Below, piece after piece: positions 21,134-31,343 of a stretch of 64,000 nt of DNA. Position 1 is the stretch's first letter, and the number at the start of each line of letters is the position of its first letter. The position numbers were made by a program, and so were the translations under genes. The stretch comes from Chryseobacterium sp. E1 (lineage in GTDB: Bacteria; Bacteroidota; Bacteroidia; Flavobacteriales; Weeksellaceae). Where the stretch lies: positions 3,968,001 to 4,032,000 of the forward strand of contig CP078104.1 in the NCBI GenBank assembly GCA_019203745.1, read 5' to 3'. The notes under the pieces were generated by a model. That model made no database searches. It worked only from the letters and a program-made list of their open reading frames with translations, and had not been told where the DNA came from.

Positions 21134-23398
21134 TTATTTAGTAAAACAGAGCCTTGCCATGAGGTAACTTACTGTGGATTCCGCTCCCTGATTGAGATTC
21201 ACATTTTTCTCTTCAAGACCATCATAACACCCTCCTGTTGCAGGGTTATAAATAATCTGATGCAAATGATTTTTTCCTAAAAACCAATTAAAAGCACTCC
21301 TCATCATCTGCAAGTATTTTTCATCCTTAAAAACTTGATAGAATGTAGATAATGTCAGTATGGTGTAAGCAACATCTATGGGCTGTTCCCCGCCAATTGA
21401 TTCAGGACTTTTAAACGTTTCTTTCTGTAGCCATCCTTTATTGGAGATTACTTTGATGCTGCCCTTACTAAATATTTTAGAAAGCAAAAACTTGAATGAT
21501 TCATCGGCAACCTGTTTATACATTTCATCCTTGGTGGTAATCCACGCACACAATAAAGCTTCAGGAAGTACACCGTTTCCGTAAGTGAGATAGCTTTCAA
21601 ACCAATGCCAGTCTTTGTGTTTTTCGTGCTGGTACATTTTCACCAGACGATTGGCCAGCTTTTTCAATAATGGAATATTGATTTCTGAATTTTGATAATG
21701 CAGTCCTTTGATGATAAAGCCCATTGCCCGGGTAGAATGGATATTCTCAATCAATGGAAGGCTTTTTCAATTACTGATTCTGCTTCATCAGAAAACTGCT
21801 GCGGTAAGATTGCTTTTATTGAAAGAAGATATCCCAGTGCCCAGATAGCTCTTCCATTGGAATCTTCAAGATTGGTTTCATAATTCTGTTGCACAAATTC
21901 CTTGTTCTGATTTATATAATTGAGAAAACTTCCATCCGGTTGTTGACAAAACTTAATAAGTTTCAGATAAGTTGAGATTAAATCAAGATCAGATTCATCT
22001 CTGCTCAGCTCATAATGTCTGCAGGCTACAATCATAGCCCGGGCATTATCGTCCAAAGTATACCCGGAATTGATATCAGGTTTGTTGATTTTAGAAAACT
22101 GGATCATCCCAAAATCCGTTGTCATATTTTTGACATGGCTTAGATTAATGTTGGGGAATGTATAATGTAATGTCATTTTATTTTTGATGTATTGTTGAAA
22201 TAATAGGGCGTGCGAAATAGAAGAATTTTCCCAGGCTGTGGGAGCCATTTTTTCCAAACTATTTGACCGTAATTTTTCCTGTGCAGTTTCATTTTTTTAG
22301 TAATGTATTCACGGCAACAGCAAGCTGTTTCGGATCTTCGAAATCAATAATGATTCCAAGGTCTTCATTCAGTACTTCCAAAGCATGGGGAATAGGAGTG
22401 GAAACCACAGGGCAGCCACAACTGATGGCATAGGAAAAGGTACCACTTACTGCCTGATTTCTGTCTTTTGAAGTGAAAAGATAGATATTTGTAAGCTGAA
22501 GATAATCCAACAACTCATCTAAAGGCAGGTACTGGTTGATAAAGTAAGTATGTTTTTCGAGATGGAGCCTCTTAATCGTATGCTGCAAAAAATCACGATA
22601 TTTTTCACCTTCGTACTTAATGATGCCGGGATGCGTTTTTCCAATAATCAGAAACATTACATCGGGGTTTTTTGTAATAATTTCAGGCAAAGCTTCTAAA
22701 GTGGTTTCAATATTTTTCCCAGAACCCAATAAACCAAATGTTGAAAGAATTTTTTATCATTAAATCCGTATTTCGCTTTCAGTGAAATTTTATCGATAAA
22801 TGGCAGTAAATGGGTGCCGTGGGGTATCATTTTAATTTTATCAGGTGGTATATCATAATCATTGTTCAGTATATCCGCAGAAATACTGGTCATTACAATA
22901 ATAGATTTTACAAAACTGCTGATTTCTTTTACCTTTTCTTTTAATTCCCGATCCGGTTTTGGTAGAACGGTGTGAAAAGTAATGATGATATCTTTTTCTG
23001 TATTTTGAAGAAAAAGCAGTAATCCGTTGGGGTTTCGTTGAAAAATCCAAATTCATGCTGAAGCATAACCAGTTGAATATTGTTATTCTTATTGATTTTA
23101 ACAGCCAGCTCCAGATAAGATACGGCATCGGATGTATTTAAGCGATATTCTGGATCATCTTCATATTGATAATGCTCATCCTCAGTTTCCATTGGGCAGA
23201 TGCTGATGCTAAATGAGTCTCTGAATTTTAATTTAAGGGATTGTACCAAGTCCTGACAGTATGTTGCAATACCGCATACCTTGGGAGGAAAAGTGCTTAT
23301 AAAGATAATTTCAGGTATATGATAAATTGTGTTTTTATTACTTTGTAAAGATTGTCTTTTGTCTTTTCCTCCACTTCTGATTTTATATTTTTATTCAT
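21134..23398 (-). CDS. GT4-type glycosyltransferase fused to an alpha/alpha-toroid domain (frameshifted)
   Basis: About 755 residues if the breaks are bridged. The N-terminal GT-B domain has IIFISTFPPKVCGIATYCQD near the start, LVMLQHEFGFF, KIKMIPHGTH, LGLLGSGKN-like core, FINQYLPLDELLDYL and QAVSGTFSYAISCGCPVVST (family E-x7-E nucleotide-sugar region). After TAWENSSISHALLF the C-terminal domain has SGYTLDDNARAMIVACRHY, CQQPDGSFLNY, EDSNGRAIWALGYLL, HSTRAMGFIIKGL, GNGVLPEALLCAW and GGEQPIDVAYTILTLS, an (alpha/alpha) barrel as in glycan-processing enzymes. Breaks near 23330, 23040, 22880, 22730, 22290 and 21755. It begins 44 bases after the GH130 gene, so the pair likely acts on one mannose-type glycan. 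The donor is unknown. Confidence 0.75.
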
Positions 23399-23442
23399 AT
23401 TGATATTTATTTTAAATCTGACATTCTGTATAGAATAGTCAA

Positions 23443-24469
23443 TTATGATGTGTACTGTAGTAATTCCTTCAGTAATTCAGGGATGCTTAAAGAAGCAATA
23501 GCTATTCTTTTGTCTGCAGCGCCATAGTAAATATGGAGTGTATGTCCTTCTACGATGGCTCCGGTAGGGAAGCAGACATTGTTCACTTCTCCCTTCTGTT
23601 CCCATTCTTCATCGGGCTTGAAAAGAGGATAAGGAAGTCTTGAAATTTCTTTTTCAGGAGTATCAAGGTCTAGTAAAGCAGCACATGCGCTGTAAACATA
23701 TCCTTCAATGGTATCATGTACACCATGGTAGATTAAAAGCCATCCATGTTCAGTTTCTATAGGGGGCATCCACCGCCAATATAGCTTACTTCATGCTCAT
23801 ATTTGGGAGATAATACAATATGTTCTTTAAAATGAAGGAAGTAGTCTTTCCAGAAATCAGGATTCAGATCTTCAATCTTTTCTATCCTTACAATTTGGAT
23901 ATCAGGCCTTATGCGATGTAGAAAATAAAGCTTACCATTAATTCTTCTTGGAAAAAATATCACATTTTTATCCCAAAGGAAGACCTCTTTATCCTTTATA
24001 TGAGTATGCGGGAGTTTGTTGAAACGTCTGTACTTTTCTCCTATTTCACCTTGAGATTCTGCTAAAAGCTTAAACTTTTTGTATGGAATTTTTGGCACAA
24101 TGATTCCTAGCTTTTGCCATGATATTAGATCCTTAGATACGGCAAGTGCACCCAATGCATTAACCCCGTCATAACTGGTATAAGTAAGGTAAAATAAGTG
24201 ATCGATTTTGACAATTCTTGGATCTTCAACACCATGTTTTTCGTATTCAAATTCAGGGATAATAACCGGATTGCTGAGCCGTATTTCAGGAGTCTTATAA
24301 TCCGATAATATACAGTATCCGATACTTGAGAAGTTATTCCTGGCAAGAGCCCTGTATAATAAATGTATTTTTCCGTTATCCTGAATGACTGCAGGATTTA
24401 GAACTCCTTCACTCTCAAAGTCTAATGTTGTTTTTCTGAGTATAATTCCATCTTTTTCAAGGATACCAT
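23443..24469 (-). CDS. GH130-family glycoside phosphorylase (frameshifted)
   Basis: About 342 residues, five-bladed propeller family. Diagnostic parts: LDFESEGVLNPAVIQDNGKI, HLLYRA, SSIGYCILS, GVEDPRIVKIDHLFYLTYTS (the Asp here is the family's general acid), GGGCPPIETEHGWLLIYHGV, and VCFPTGAIVEGHTLHIYYGA followed by AD. GH130 enzymes phosphorolyse beta-mannosides (for example mannosyl-glucose or beta-1,2-oligomannan). Subfamily is not assignable by eye. Start is ATG 24469, which follows the stop of the upstream small gene with no gap. Breaks near 24456, 24330 and 23765. Followed by the glycosyltransferase-toroid gene. Some databases label this family a Cry7Aa pesticidal protein in error. Confidence 0.85.
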
Positions 24470-24600
24470 TTAGTTGCCGGTATTTCGGGCTTCTTGTTCC
24501 CTTTCTCTTCGTTTACTCATTTTATCCTCCCGTTTCTCTTTGCAGATTTTGCGGGTGGAGTTTTATCTGATTTCTTTTTTCCGTCTTTTTCTTTTGACAT
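24470..24600 (-). CDS. small highly charged protein leading the GH130 operon (one frameshift)
   Basis: ATG at 24600 gives MSKEKDGKKKSDKTPPAKSA, and after one inserted base continues KREDKMSKRREREQEARNTG and stops at 24470, one base before the GH130 start. That is 43 residues, almost half Lys, Arg, Glu and Asp, presumably disordered. The length after correction is exactly 44 codons, and the stop abuts the next ATG, which supports a real gene. Function unknown. Confidence 0.5.
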
Positions 24601-24765
24601 TGTGAAATATTTTTTTGTTACCTGTAAATTTCAATCATTAAAAAGGAAAGCTTTGCAATTGTCTTTTAATTTGTTGTATAAATCATAGATATTTCCGATT
24701 TAATAGACTAACTTTGGATAAATGACTGTTAATGAAATAATTGACGGATGTAAACAGTAAGGGAG

Positions 24766-25323
24766 ATGAAGTTGTATGTAAAATATATGGTAAGTTTGCG
24801 CTGCAAAATGGTTGTCCATCAGGAACTGGAAAGATTGGGCATTAAAAATGCTGTCGTTGATTTAGGGACAGTAGAATTATTGGATGATATTAGCTCAGAA
24901 CAAAGACAGATACTTAAAGAAAATTTGCTTAAAACAGGACTTGAAGTATTAGATGATAAAAAAGTATCCTGATAGAGAAAATAAAGAATGTAGTGATAGA
25001 AATGATTCATTATTCAGATGAATTCCCAAAAGAAAATTTCAGACTATGTAAGTGAAAAATTAGGATATGATTATACTTATCTTGCCAATACCTTTTCTGA
25101 GGTAAAAGGAATGACACTTCAACATTTTATCATTATTAATAAAGTAGAAAAGGTAAAAGAACTACTGTTATATGATGAACTTAATCTTACAGAAATCTCT
25201 TATAAACTCAATTACAGCAGCGTGGCCCACCTCTCCAATCAGTTTAAAAAAATCACAGGACTTTCCCCTTCATTTTATAAACAGCTGAAACAAAGACGTC
25301 TTGGAAATCTGGAAGACTTATAA
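24766..25323 (+). CDS. AraC-family transcriptional regulator (frameshifted)
   Basis: About 185 residues. The N-terminal part VKYMVSLRCKMVVHQELERL leads to VVDLGTVELLDDIS and LLKTGLEVLDDKK; the C-terminal HTH pair has DYTYLANTFSEVKGMTLQHF (first HTH) and NLTEISYKLNYSSVAHLSNQ with FKKITGLSPSFYK (second HTH and AraC signature). This short AraC form without a cupin sensor is common in Flavobacteriia. Breaks near 24965 and 25025. It is divergent from the GH130 operon with about 165 bases between, and may regulate it. The inducer is unknown. Confidence 0.85.
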
Positions 25324-25352
25324 TGTGTGATATATGTAAAATTATACCGGAT

Positions 25353-25396
25353 ATATATAGCTTAGTATAACACTTAAACGGCCATCTTTGTAGTAT
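25353..25396 (+). repeat. intergenic repeat B (copy 2)
   Basis: ATATATAGCTT, AGTATAA, then AAACGGCCATCTTTG and TAGTATAATAAT. Matches 19875-19915. The remaining spacer, 25397-25830, shows no gene. Confidence 0.55.
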
Positions 25397-25830
25397 AATA
25401 ATCAGAAATTCACAAAATCCATAAAGCTTATATCACTATAAATAGTGCAATTTTAGATAGGAAATAGAGTGAACAGTTGAAAATATTTATCAAACAACAG
25501 GCTGTTCTCCGTATTTGAAACCATTGTAGTAGTCAAGAAAGATGTGAAAAAGCGAATATACGACATATAAAATTAGTAGGCTTAAGGATTCTCAATTTTG
25601 ACAATGAGCATATTAAATCCCGATAAAATAGTAGATATGTTTTCGAAAGGGTTTAATTAATCAAGGACGGAGACCCATGGTTTCTGTCGTTTTCGTCCAT
25701 ATTATAGGAATTGATAGATATATAAAAATTTTCATCAACTGAGTCCATAAAACTGTTTGAACATTTATGAGTAAACAACATGTTTAAATACAAAACAGAC
25801 TTTCTTATTATCACTTTAACATCAGAAGTC

Positions 25831-26099
25831 ATGAAAACAATACACCTTTTTCAGTTTAAGAATTCCATTACCCGGAAACTTCCTTTTTTAAGGAAGAATG
25901 TAGATTAGATAATTTAAATGATTTAATGGCCTATGATCTGATGAACACCGAAAAAGTGACTGAGTTCATTATTGAAGTTCATGATGATTTTATTTTTGAA
26001 GATATGACCAGAGAAGATCTTTTGTCAATGTGTAGAAATGCCAGAGAAATGATTGAGCATTATTTTGTTACAACCATGAATGATTATGACGTTATCTGA
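25831..26099 (+). CDS. small protein of an unrecognised family, copy 2 (frameshift at TTTTTTA)
   Basis: About 89 residues: MKTIHLFQFKNSITRKLPFF, KEECRLDNLNDLMAYDLMNT, EKVTEFIIEVHDDFIFEDMT, REDLLSMCRNAREMIEHYFV and TTMNDYDVI. Paralogue of the gene at 16299. The zero frame stops after 25 codons; a -1 shift at CCT-TTT-TTA gives the conserved remainder, exactly as in the other copy. Acidic and cytoplasmic. Next gene, CinA-C, starts 52 bases later on the same strand. No known family. Confidence 0.55.
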
Positions 26100-26151
26100 A
26101 TATCGATTTCAGCAGCATAAAAGTTTTTTTGATCAACATAAATAATAGCCC

Positions 26152-26645
26152 ATGAAATTTCAGCAAAGTTTACTTGATTATATCAGTACTTCACTCATTA
26201 CAATGAATGAAACGGTTTCTATAGCAGAAAGCGTAACCTCGGGATTAATACAGCTGGCTTTTTCCCAAATGGCTAATGCAAAACTGTTTTACAAAGGAGG
26301 AATAACGACTTTTACATTACCTGAAAAAGTTCAATTTTTAGATATAAATCAAATCGAAGTTAAGGAAAATAGTTTTGAAACCCAAAAAATGGCTGATACA
26401 ATGGCTGTAAAGGTCGCTGAATCATTTGGAACAGATTGGGAATTGCTTCTACTGGATATGCTGCATCTGTAAGAAATTCGGGATTTAAAGTGTATTCATT
26501 CTGTTCATTCAGTTACAAAGGAGAGATTGTACTTTCAAAACGCATAGAGCTTCATGATAAGACCCAGGCACTGGATGCACAGTTGTATTATACCGAATTT
26601 ATTTTAGGGTGTTATAAAAGTGCGCTTAATCAGATATTGATTTAA
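26152..26645 (+). CDS. CinA C-terminal family protein (NMN amidohydrolase-like, frameshifted)
   Basis: About 164 residues matching the stand-alone CinA-C/PncC domain: ETVSIAESVTSGLIQLAFSQ (family A-E-S-x-T-G-G, here S-V-T-S-G), KLFYKGGITTFTLPEKVQFL, and after the break WGIASTGYAASVRNSGFKVY. PncC deamidates nicotinamide mononucleotide; the catalytic Ser lies in the AESVTSG motif. The second half of the usual Gly pair is replaced by Ser, so activity is not certain. One break near 26440. Cytoplasmic; no operon beyond the small upstream gene. Confidence 0.8.
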
Positions 26646-26820
26646 GATATGCCACTATTCATACCCTGCAAAATATCTTTCAGATCCCTCTATAAAATTG
26701 CTCTTACAATTTAGCAGGTATATCTAATTATATCATTAACTTTATCAAATCAGATATAGTTGACTGAAAAGATTATATTATGATAAAGCTTATTTTCAGA
26801 AAACTATAACTCATCACACC

Positions 26821-27312
26821 ATGAACCTATTTCAGCACGGCAATTTTCCAAATGTAAAGGGCAGCAGAGTATCATTAAGGCAAATTCTGGATACGGATCT
26901 GGATGATCTTGTCGAGATTTCATTTTATGATGCTATTCAGGCGAAAATCATTCAGCAGGCAGCTGAAATACAGGCAAAAATCAATCAGGCTTATAGGGAT
27001 GGAAATTGTATTCATTGGGGAATTGTAGATCATGAAACCCCTAAAATTGTTGGAACTTGTGGCTATTACTGTGGGTTAGATAGAGGGGAAGGCGAATTAG
27101 GCTGTGTTTTATTATCAAAATATTATGGACAGAGATATATGACGGAGGGAATGTTACTGGCCATGGATTTTGGATTAAATCAAATGAAATTAGAGCGAAT
27201 CTGGGCCGCAACAAGACAACAAAATGCCCCTGCGCTTAAACTTCTTGAACGGCTTAATTTTGTGAAAGTGAAAGAGACAGATGATGACGAAATTGAATAT
27301 GAACTAAGGTGA
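26821..27312 (+). CDS. GNAT-family N-acetyltransferase (RimJ/RimL-like)
   Basis: Intact, 163 residues. N-terminal SRVSLRQILDTDLDDLVEIS, central HWGIVDHETPKIVGTCGYYC, then GEGELGCVLLSKYYGQRYMT with EGMLLAMDFGLNQMKLERIW (the acetyl-CoA-binding Q/R-x-x-G/A loop region) and NAPALKLLERLNFVKV, which together form the Acetyltransf_3 fold. The target (ribosomal protein, antibiotic or metabolite) cannot be inferred. Confidence 0.88.
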   Translation: MNLFQHGNFPNVKGSRVSLRQILDTDLDDLVEISFYDAIQAKIIQQAAEIQAKINQAYRDGNCIHWGIVDHETPKIVGTCGYYCGLDRGEGELGCVLLSKYYGQRYMTEGMLLAMDFGLNQMKLERIWAATRQQNAPALKLLERLNFVKVKETDDDEIEYELR

Positions 27313-27376
27313 TTTTATTCAAACTATTTGGCTTGTAATTTATAGCAGACGTTTGAAGGAGGCAAATATTTACAGT

Positions 27377-27849
27377 ATGGAAGAACTAATTACTGAGGAG
27401 GTGTTTGCCGCACCACAATGGCAGAAAATAACCTATCGGATAGTAAGTCTTTTAGTATTTGCATTAGGAATTAACGTTCTCATGATAAAAAATGGAGGAT
27501 GGCTACCTTTTTAGCCCCTCTGATTTTCTGTATTGCTGTTTCCATGTTGGTATACACCCGTCAAAAACTTATTATTTCGAATAGTGAAATCCGTTTTGTG
27601 GGTAGTTTTAAAAGTTATTTTATTTCCTGGACTGATATAACAAAGATTGATATGGTAAGACTTGGAAAATATAAAACACCAACGGTTACCGTTTATTATT
27701 ACGGAGGAAAGCTGGATTTGAACAAAAGTTATTATCTCGAACCTCAATTCACAAGAATGTTATCCCTAATGGAAACCAGAATCAATCCGGAATTATATAC
27801 AAAGAGATACTGGGACGTTCGTAATCAGATCACCCAGAATTTGGTGTGA
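27377..27849 (+). CDS. membrane protein with a PH-like domain (frameshifted)
   Basis: About 157 residues. ATG at 27377 gives a polar start (MEELITEEVFAAPQWQK), two adjacent hydrophobic helices (IVSLLVFALGINVLMI and TFLAPLIFCIAVSMLVY), then a soluble beta-rich part: KLIISNSEIRFVGSFKSYFI, SWTDITKIDMVRLG, VTVYYYGGKLDLNKSYYLEP. This is the layout of bPH-type membrane proteins of unknown function. One break near 27500. It starts about 65 bases after the GNAT gene. Confidence 0.55.
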
Positions 27850-27926
27850 AAATATAGCATAAATTTACTTTACATCATTACTGTTTGTGGTCTTTTGAAG
27901 CTGCAGGCATTACAAATAAATAAAAA

Positions 27927-29080
27927 ATGATCAAAAATAGTATACAACGGCTCGTTGTTTTTTCTTTTGCCACACTTCTTTTTCCTGCTCAGCTACAAAA
28001 AAGGTGGTTGAGACCAGTACTGGAAAGGCAGCTGATAAATCTGATTTGCTTTATATGGAAATCCATCGTGTAGCTTTAGAAGCTTCCCAAGATAATAATG
28101 TTCCAGGGGTAGCTATAGCAGTTATTCAAAATGGTAAAGTGGCATGGACTCAATGTGTGGGACTTGCTGACATAGAAAGTAAAAAACCAATTACTACGGA
28201 AACTATCTTTAATGTGGGATCAGTATCGAAAATGGTATCTGCATGGGGATTGATGCAGTTGACTGAAAAAGGGTTTGTAACATTGGATGAACCGGTTGCT
28301 CCGTTATTGGTGCGCTGGAAGCTTCCGGTGTCTCAATTTGATATATCAAAAGTTACGTTGAGACGTATTCTCAGCCATACAGCAGGGCTTTCGGTACATG
28401 GATATGGAGGTTCGGAGCAGGGAACCTCATTGTTAAGTTTAGAAGAGTCACTTTCAGGAAAGACAAAAAGAAATGGAGAAAGTGTGCGTTTGATCAGTGA
28501 GCCAGGAACAAAATGGGAATATTCAGGCGGTGGTTACACTCTTGCACAATTGCTGCTCGAAGAACGAACGAAAGAAAAGTTTGCAGATTACATGAAAAAG
28601 AATGTTTTTGAGCCTCTAGGATTGAATCATACCCATTATGAATGGACAGAAGGAATGTTGGCAAGCTCTGCAACGGCTTATGACAGTTCGGGGAAACCAA
28701 TAAAGAACAGAATATTTACAGAGCAGGCTGCAGCCGGCTTGCAAACTACAATTTTAGATTTGGCCCATTTCGCAGAACTATCAATAACTACTGATTCAAG
28801 ACAACTGAATAAACTTTTGAAATCAACAAATCTACAATTAATGGAGAAACCTGTTCTACCATTTTCTGATCAGGGAAAAAGTGGTCTAGGCTATCGGTTT
28901 ATGAATTATGAAGGATTTGAAACAATTGGACATACCGGAGAAAATGAAGGCTGGAGTGCCGGTGTGTTTATGCATCTGCCTACAAAAAGTGGAATTGTTA
29001 TCCTTTGTAATGGTTCTAACGGAGATCGTGTTTGGTATCCTATTTATCAGAGTTGGGTAAAAGAGATAAAAACAAATTAA
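27927..29080 (+). CDS. serine beta-lactamase-like lipoprotein (class C/esterase family, one frameshift)
   Basis: About 384 residues. After correction near 27990 the N-terminus carries a lipoprotein signal ending LLF-CSATKK. Catalytic motifs of the class C/PBP fold: SVSK (nucleophile Ser and Lys) in FNVGSVSKM, YSG in GTKWEYSGGGYT, and HTG in ETIGHTGENEGW. Also LSHTAGLSVHG. Likely a periplasmic or surface serine hydrolase (D-amino-acid peptidase, esterase or beta-lactamase); the YSG in place of YAN is more typical of peptidases/esterases than of AmpC. It is directly followed, six bases after the stop, by an RND pump remnant in the same frame. Confidence 0.88.
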
Positions 29081-29086
29081 AATTAA

Positions 29087-29632
29087 GCCAAAACTCAAAT
29101 TGAAATTTTTAGTAGTTTATTTCTGGCTCTGATTGCATCTATCCTTATTGTGTACCTTATTATGGTAGCACTTTATGATAACTATGTATATCCGTTGGTA
29201 GTAATGTTTGCTGTTCCCACAGCAATGATAGACGCATTCTTAGCCCTGGCACTCACCAGAACCAATTTAAGTATTTTTGGTATGCTCGGTCTGATCATGT
29301 TGATTGGTTTAGTAATTAAGAATGCGATTTTGATTGTCGATTTTGTTAATCAGCTGAAAGCACAAGGGAAATCGTCTTTTGATGCATTGATACAAGGAAC
29401 CATGGAATGTTTTCGCCCTATTTTGATGACTACTATTGCCATAGTAATTGCTATGATACCTATTGCCATTGCCTCCGGAGCAGGAGCAGAATGGAAAAAC
29501 GGATTGGCTTGGGTACTGATAGGCGGGCTGATTAGCTCTATGCTACTAACATTGATTATGATTCCTGTGGTTTATCTGGCTGTAGATACTATAAAAGAAA
29601 GAAGACAGCAAAGAAAAGCCAGTCAGGTTTAA
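29087..29632 (+). pseudogene. C-terminal stub of an RND efflux pump gene
   Basis: An open frame of 181 codons, without indels, that covers only the last fifth of an AcrB/HAE1-type pump: FSSLFLALIASILIVYLIMV, PLVVMFAVPTAMIDAFLALA, FGMLGLIMLIGLVIKNAILI, RPILMTTIAIVIAMIPIAIA and the last helix GGLISSMLLTLIMIPVVYLA. That is transmembrane segments 8-12, with no porter domains. The left edge coincides with the stop of the beta-lactamase-like gene, so the first 850 or so residues have been lost by deletion or replacement. An adaptor and outer-membrane factor are also absent. Not expected to work as a pump. Confidence 0.85.
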
Positions 29633-29825
29633 AATTTGGTTCAAGGTGGCTTAAAATAAGCTGCCTTGATCTATATTTGCTAAATTCTTTATTAAAATAT
29701 AGTAGGACTAACCTAACTATACGATGGATATATTTAATAATTGATGATTGCTGATGAGATGTTTTATGTAGTCTTATTGATGAAATTAAAAATAATGAAT
29801 AATTATAGATAGTAGTGAACCACCA

Positions 29826-29876
29826 TAATAAAAAATGCTCAAAAAAGTTAGACTTTTTTTTGAGCATTTTTTATTA
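29826..29876. terminator. strong bidirectional terminator hairpin
   Basis: ATAATAAAAAATGCTCAAAA on the left pairs with TTTTGAGCATTTTTTATTAT on the right (stem over 20 bp), loop near TTAGA, with T runs on both sides. It separates the RND stub from the island. A weaker hairpin (CAAGGTGGCTT / AAGCTGCCTTG) lies at 29643. Confidence 0.8.
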
Positions 29877-30081
29877 TAAGTTACTTCAATACTGAAGATA
29901 TTTTACTTGAAATAAATCCCATAGTATTGAGTGAAATGTTATCATTAAAGAACAAATTTGCTATATTGCATTTAAAAAGTATTTGCTAATAAGTGTTGCT
30001 AACCTTTTAATAAAATTAACCATAAAAATGAAAAATTAAATTCAATTCTAAAATCTATTCTTACTATTTTATAAAAACATT

Positions 30082-30097
30082 TTACGGTAAACCGTAA
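30082..30097. promoter_or_regulatory. palindromic operator candidate upstream of the ABC-3C operon
   Basis: TTACGGT-AA-ACCGTAA: perfect 7-bp arms with a 2-base centre, 119 bases before the first gene of the conflict-system operon, in an otherwise AT-rich leader. It is the only GC-containing palindrome there. No regulator gene is adjacent. Bases 29877-30081 hold no visible gene. Confidence 0.4.
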
Positions 30098-30215
30098 TAA
30101 AACAGATCCCTTTATTCCGAACTTTGTGATAATGCATTTGAATTATGAATTAATTATTGGAAAATGGAACTTGCTAATTGACATTTATTGATTAATAACC
30201 TGGAAATATAAAATA

Positions 30216-31343
30216 ATGGCTAAAGAAACAGTAGATAATGATTCTACCAAAAACAATTAGGATTTGATTATCAAAAAATAATTGCACTAGAGTCATGTCT
30301 TAATGCTAAAAAAGGTGAACATGTTTATATAGAGTGCTTTGGTGATATTCAACAAGGCACGGAGGCTATAGAAGTGAAGCATCATCTTTCAGATTCAAAT
30401 CTGACTAGTAATTCTACTGATGTTTGGAAAACATTAAAAAATCTTGTAGAGGAATATGATAAATTAAAGTTTAATGACAAATTCATATTACATACTACAC
30501 AAAATATTAAAGAGGATAGTATTTTCTACGGATGGATAATCTTCCTAAAGCTATTAAATACAAAAGATTAAATGATCATAATATTTCCACGACTTCAAAA
30601 CCATTTAAAGATGTAATTGTTGATGGTCATAAATCTACAAAGGAAAAGTACTAAACATCCTGGAAAAATTTGTTATTTATCATGGTCAACCTAAAATAGA
30701 TGAGAAACTAAAGGATTTAGAAGATCATCCAACATTTTCAATAATACATGATCAGTTTAAAAGGAAAGCAATCTGGATTTTACAGGGTTATTTAACTGAA
30801 AGAGCCATTGAAAACTCTAATAAGTGGGAAATTAATATCACTGATTTTAAGGAGGATCTCCGAAACAGTTTAGGACAGTATACAAAAGATTACACACCAT
30901 TTCCTATCATTCCTAAAGAACAAGTAAATGACAGCTATCTATCAGAGGGATATAAGTTTATAAAAAAATTAGAGAATATTTCTTTAAAAAGAACAGATCT
31001 ACACCAGGCTTTTCAAGATTATGTTAGATCTGAGGAAGCTTATAAAGAGTTACTGATTGCTAATCCAAGATTGCATGAAAACCTTCTAAGCTATGAAAGC
31101 GACATACAAACAGAAATAAATACGGAAAAAAGTTTTATTTCATATAGTTTAACATCAAATTCTTTTTTGGATAATTCTCATCTCTCTTTTTCGAGGAATG
31201 TTTACTTCAATAGTATCAGAAAAAATTGTAGTGATATTAGAGGGGTAAAAGGAACTGAAAAATTTTACAGAGATGGAAGAATTCATAATATAGCAGAAAC
31301 AACTGATTTTGAATGGCTATTTAAGAAAACAGACCTAGAATGA
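30216..31343 (+). CDS. ABC-3C-type effector with predicted PD-(D/E)xK nuclease domain (frameshifted)
   Basis: About 375 residues. The N-terminal part has GFDYQKIIALESCL and then IECFGDIQQGTEAIEVKHHL: an acidic residue followed by E-x-K, the pattern of Cap4/DUF4297-like restriction-endonuclease folds that open many effectors of three-component ABC systems. The rest (RKAIWILQGYLTERAIENSN, DFKEDLRNSLGQYTK, FIKKLENISLKRTDLHQAFQ, and the tail RIHNIAETTDFEWLFKKT) resembles the helical C-terminal region that ties effectors to the ATPase. Breaks near 30255, 30535 and 30650. Its last codon overlaps the next start (ATGA). Predicted role: DNA cleavage on infection. Nuclease call is by motif only. Confidence 0.65.

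Noticed and set aside
23443..24469. Reading the GH130 gene as a Cry7Aa-like pesticidal protein
   Set aside because: That label is a known database error for GH130; the propeller motifs and YHG/YYGAAD elements are those of the phosphorylase family.
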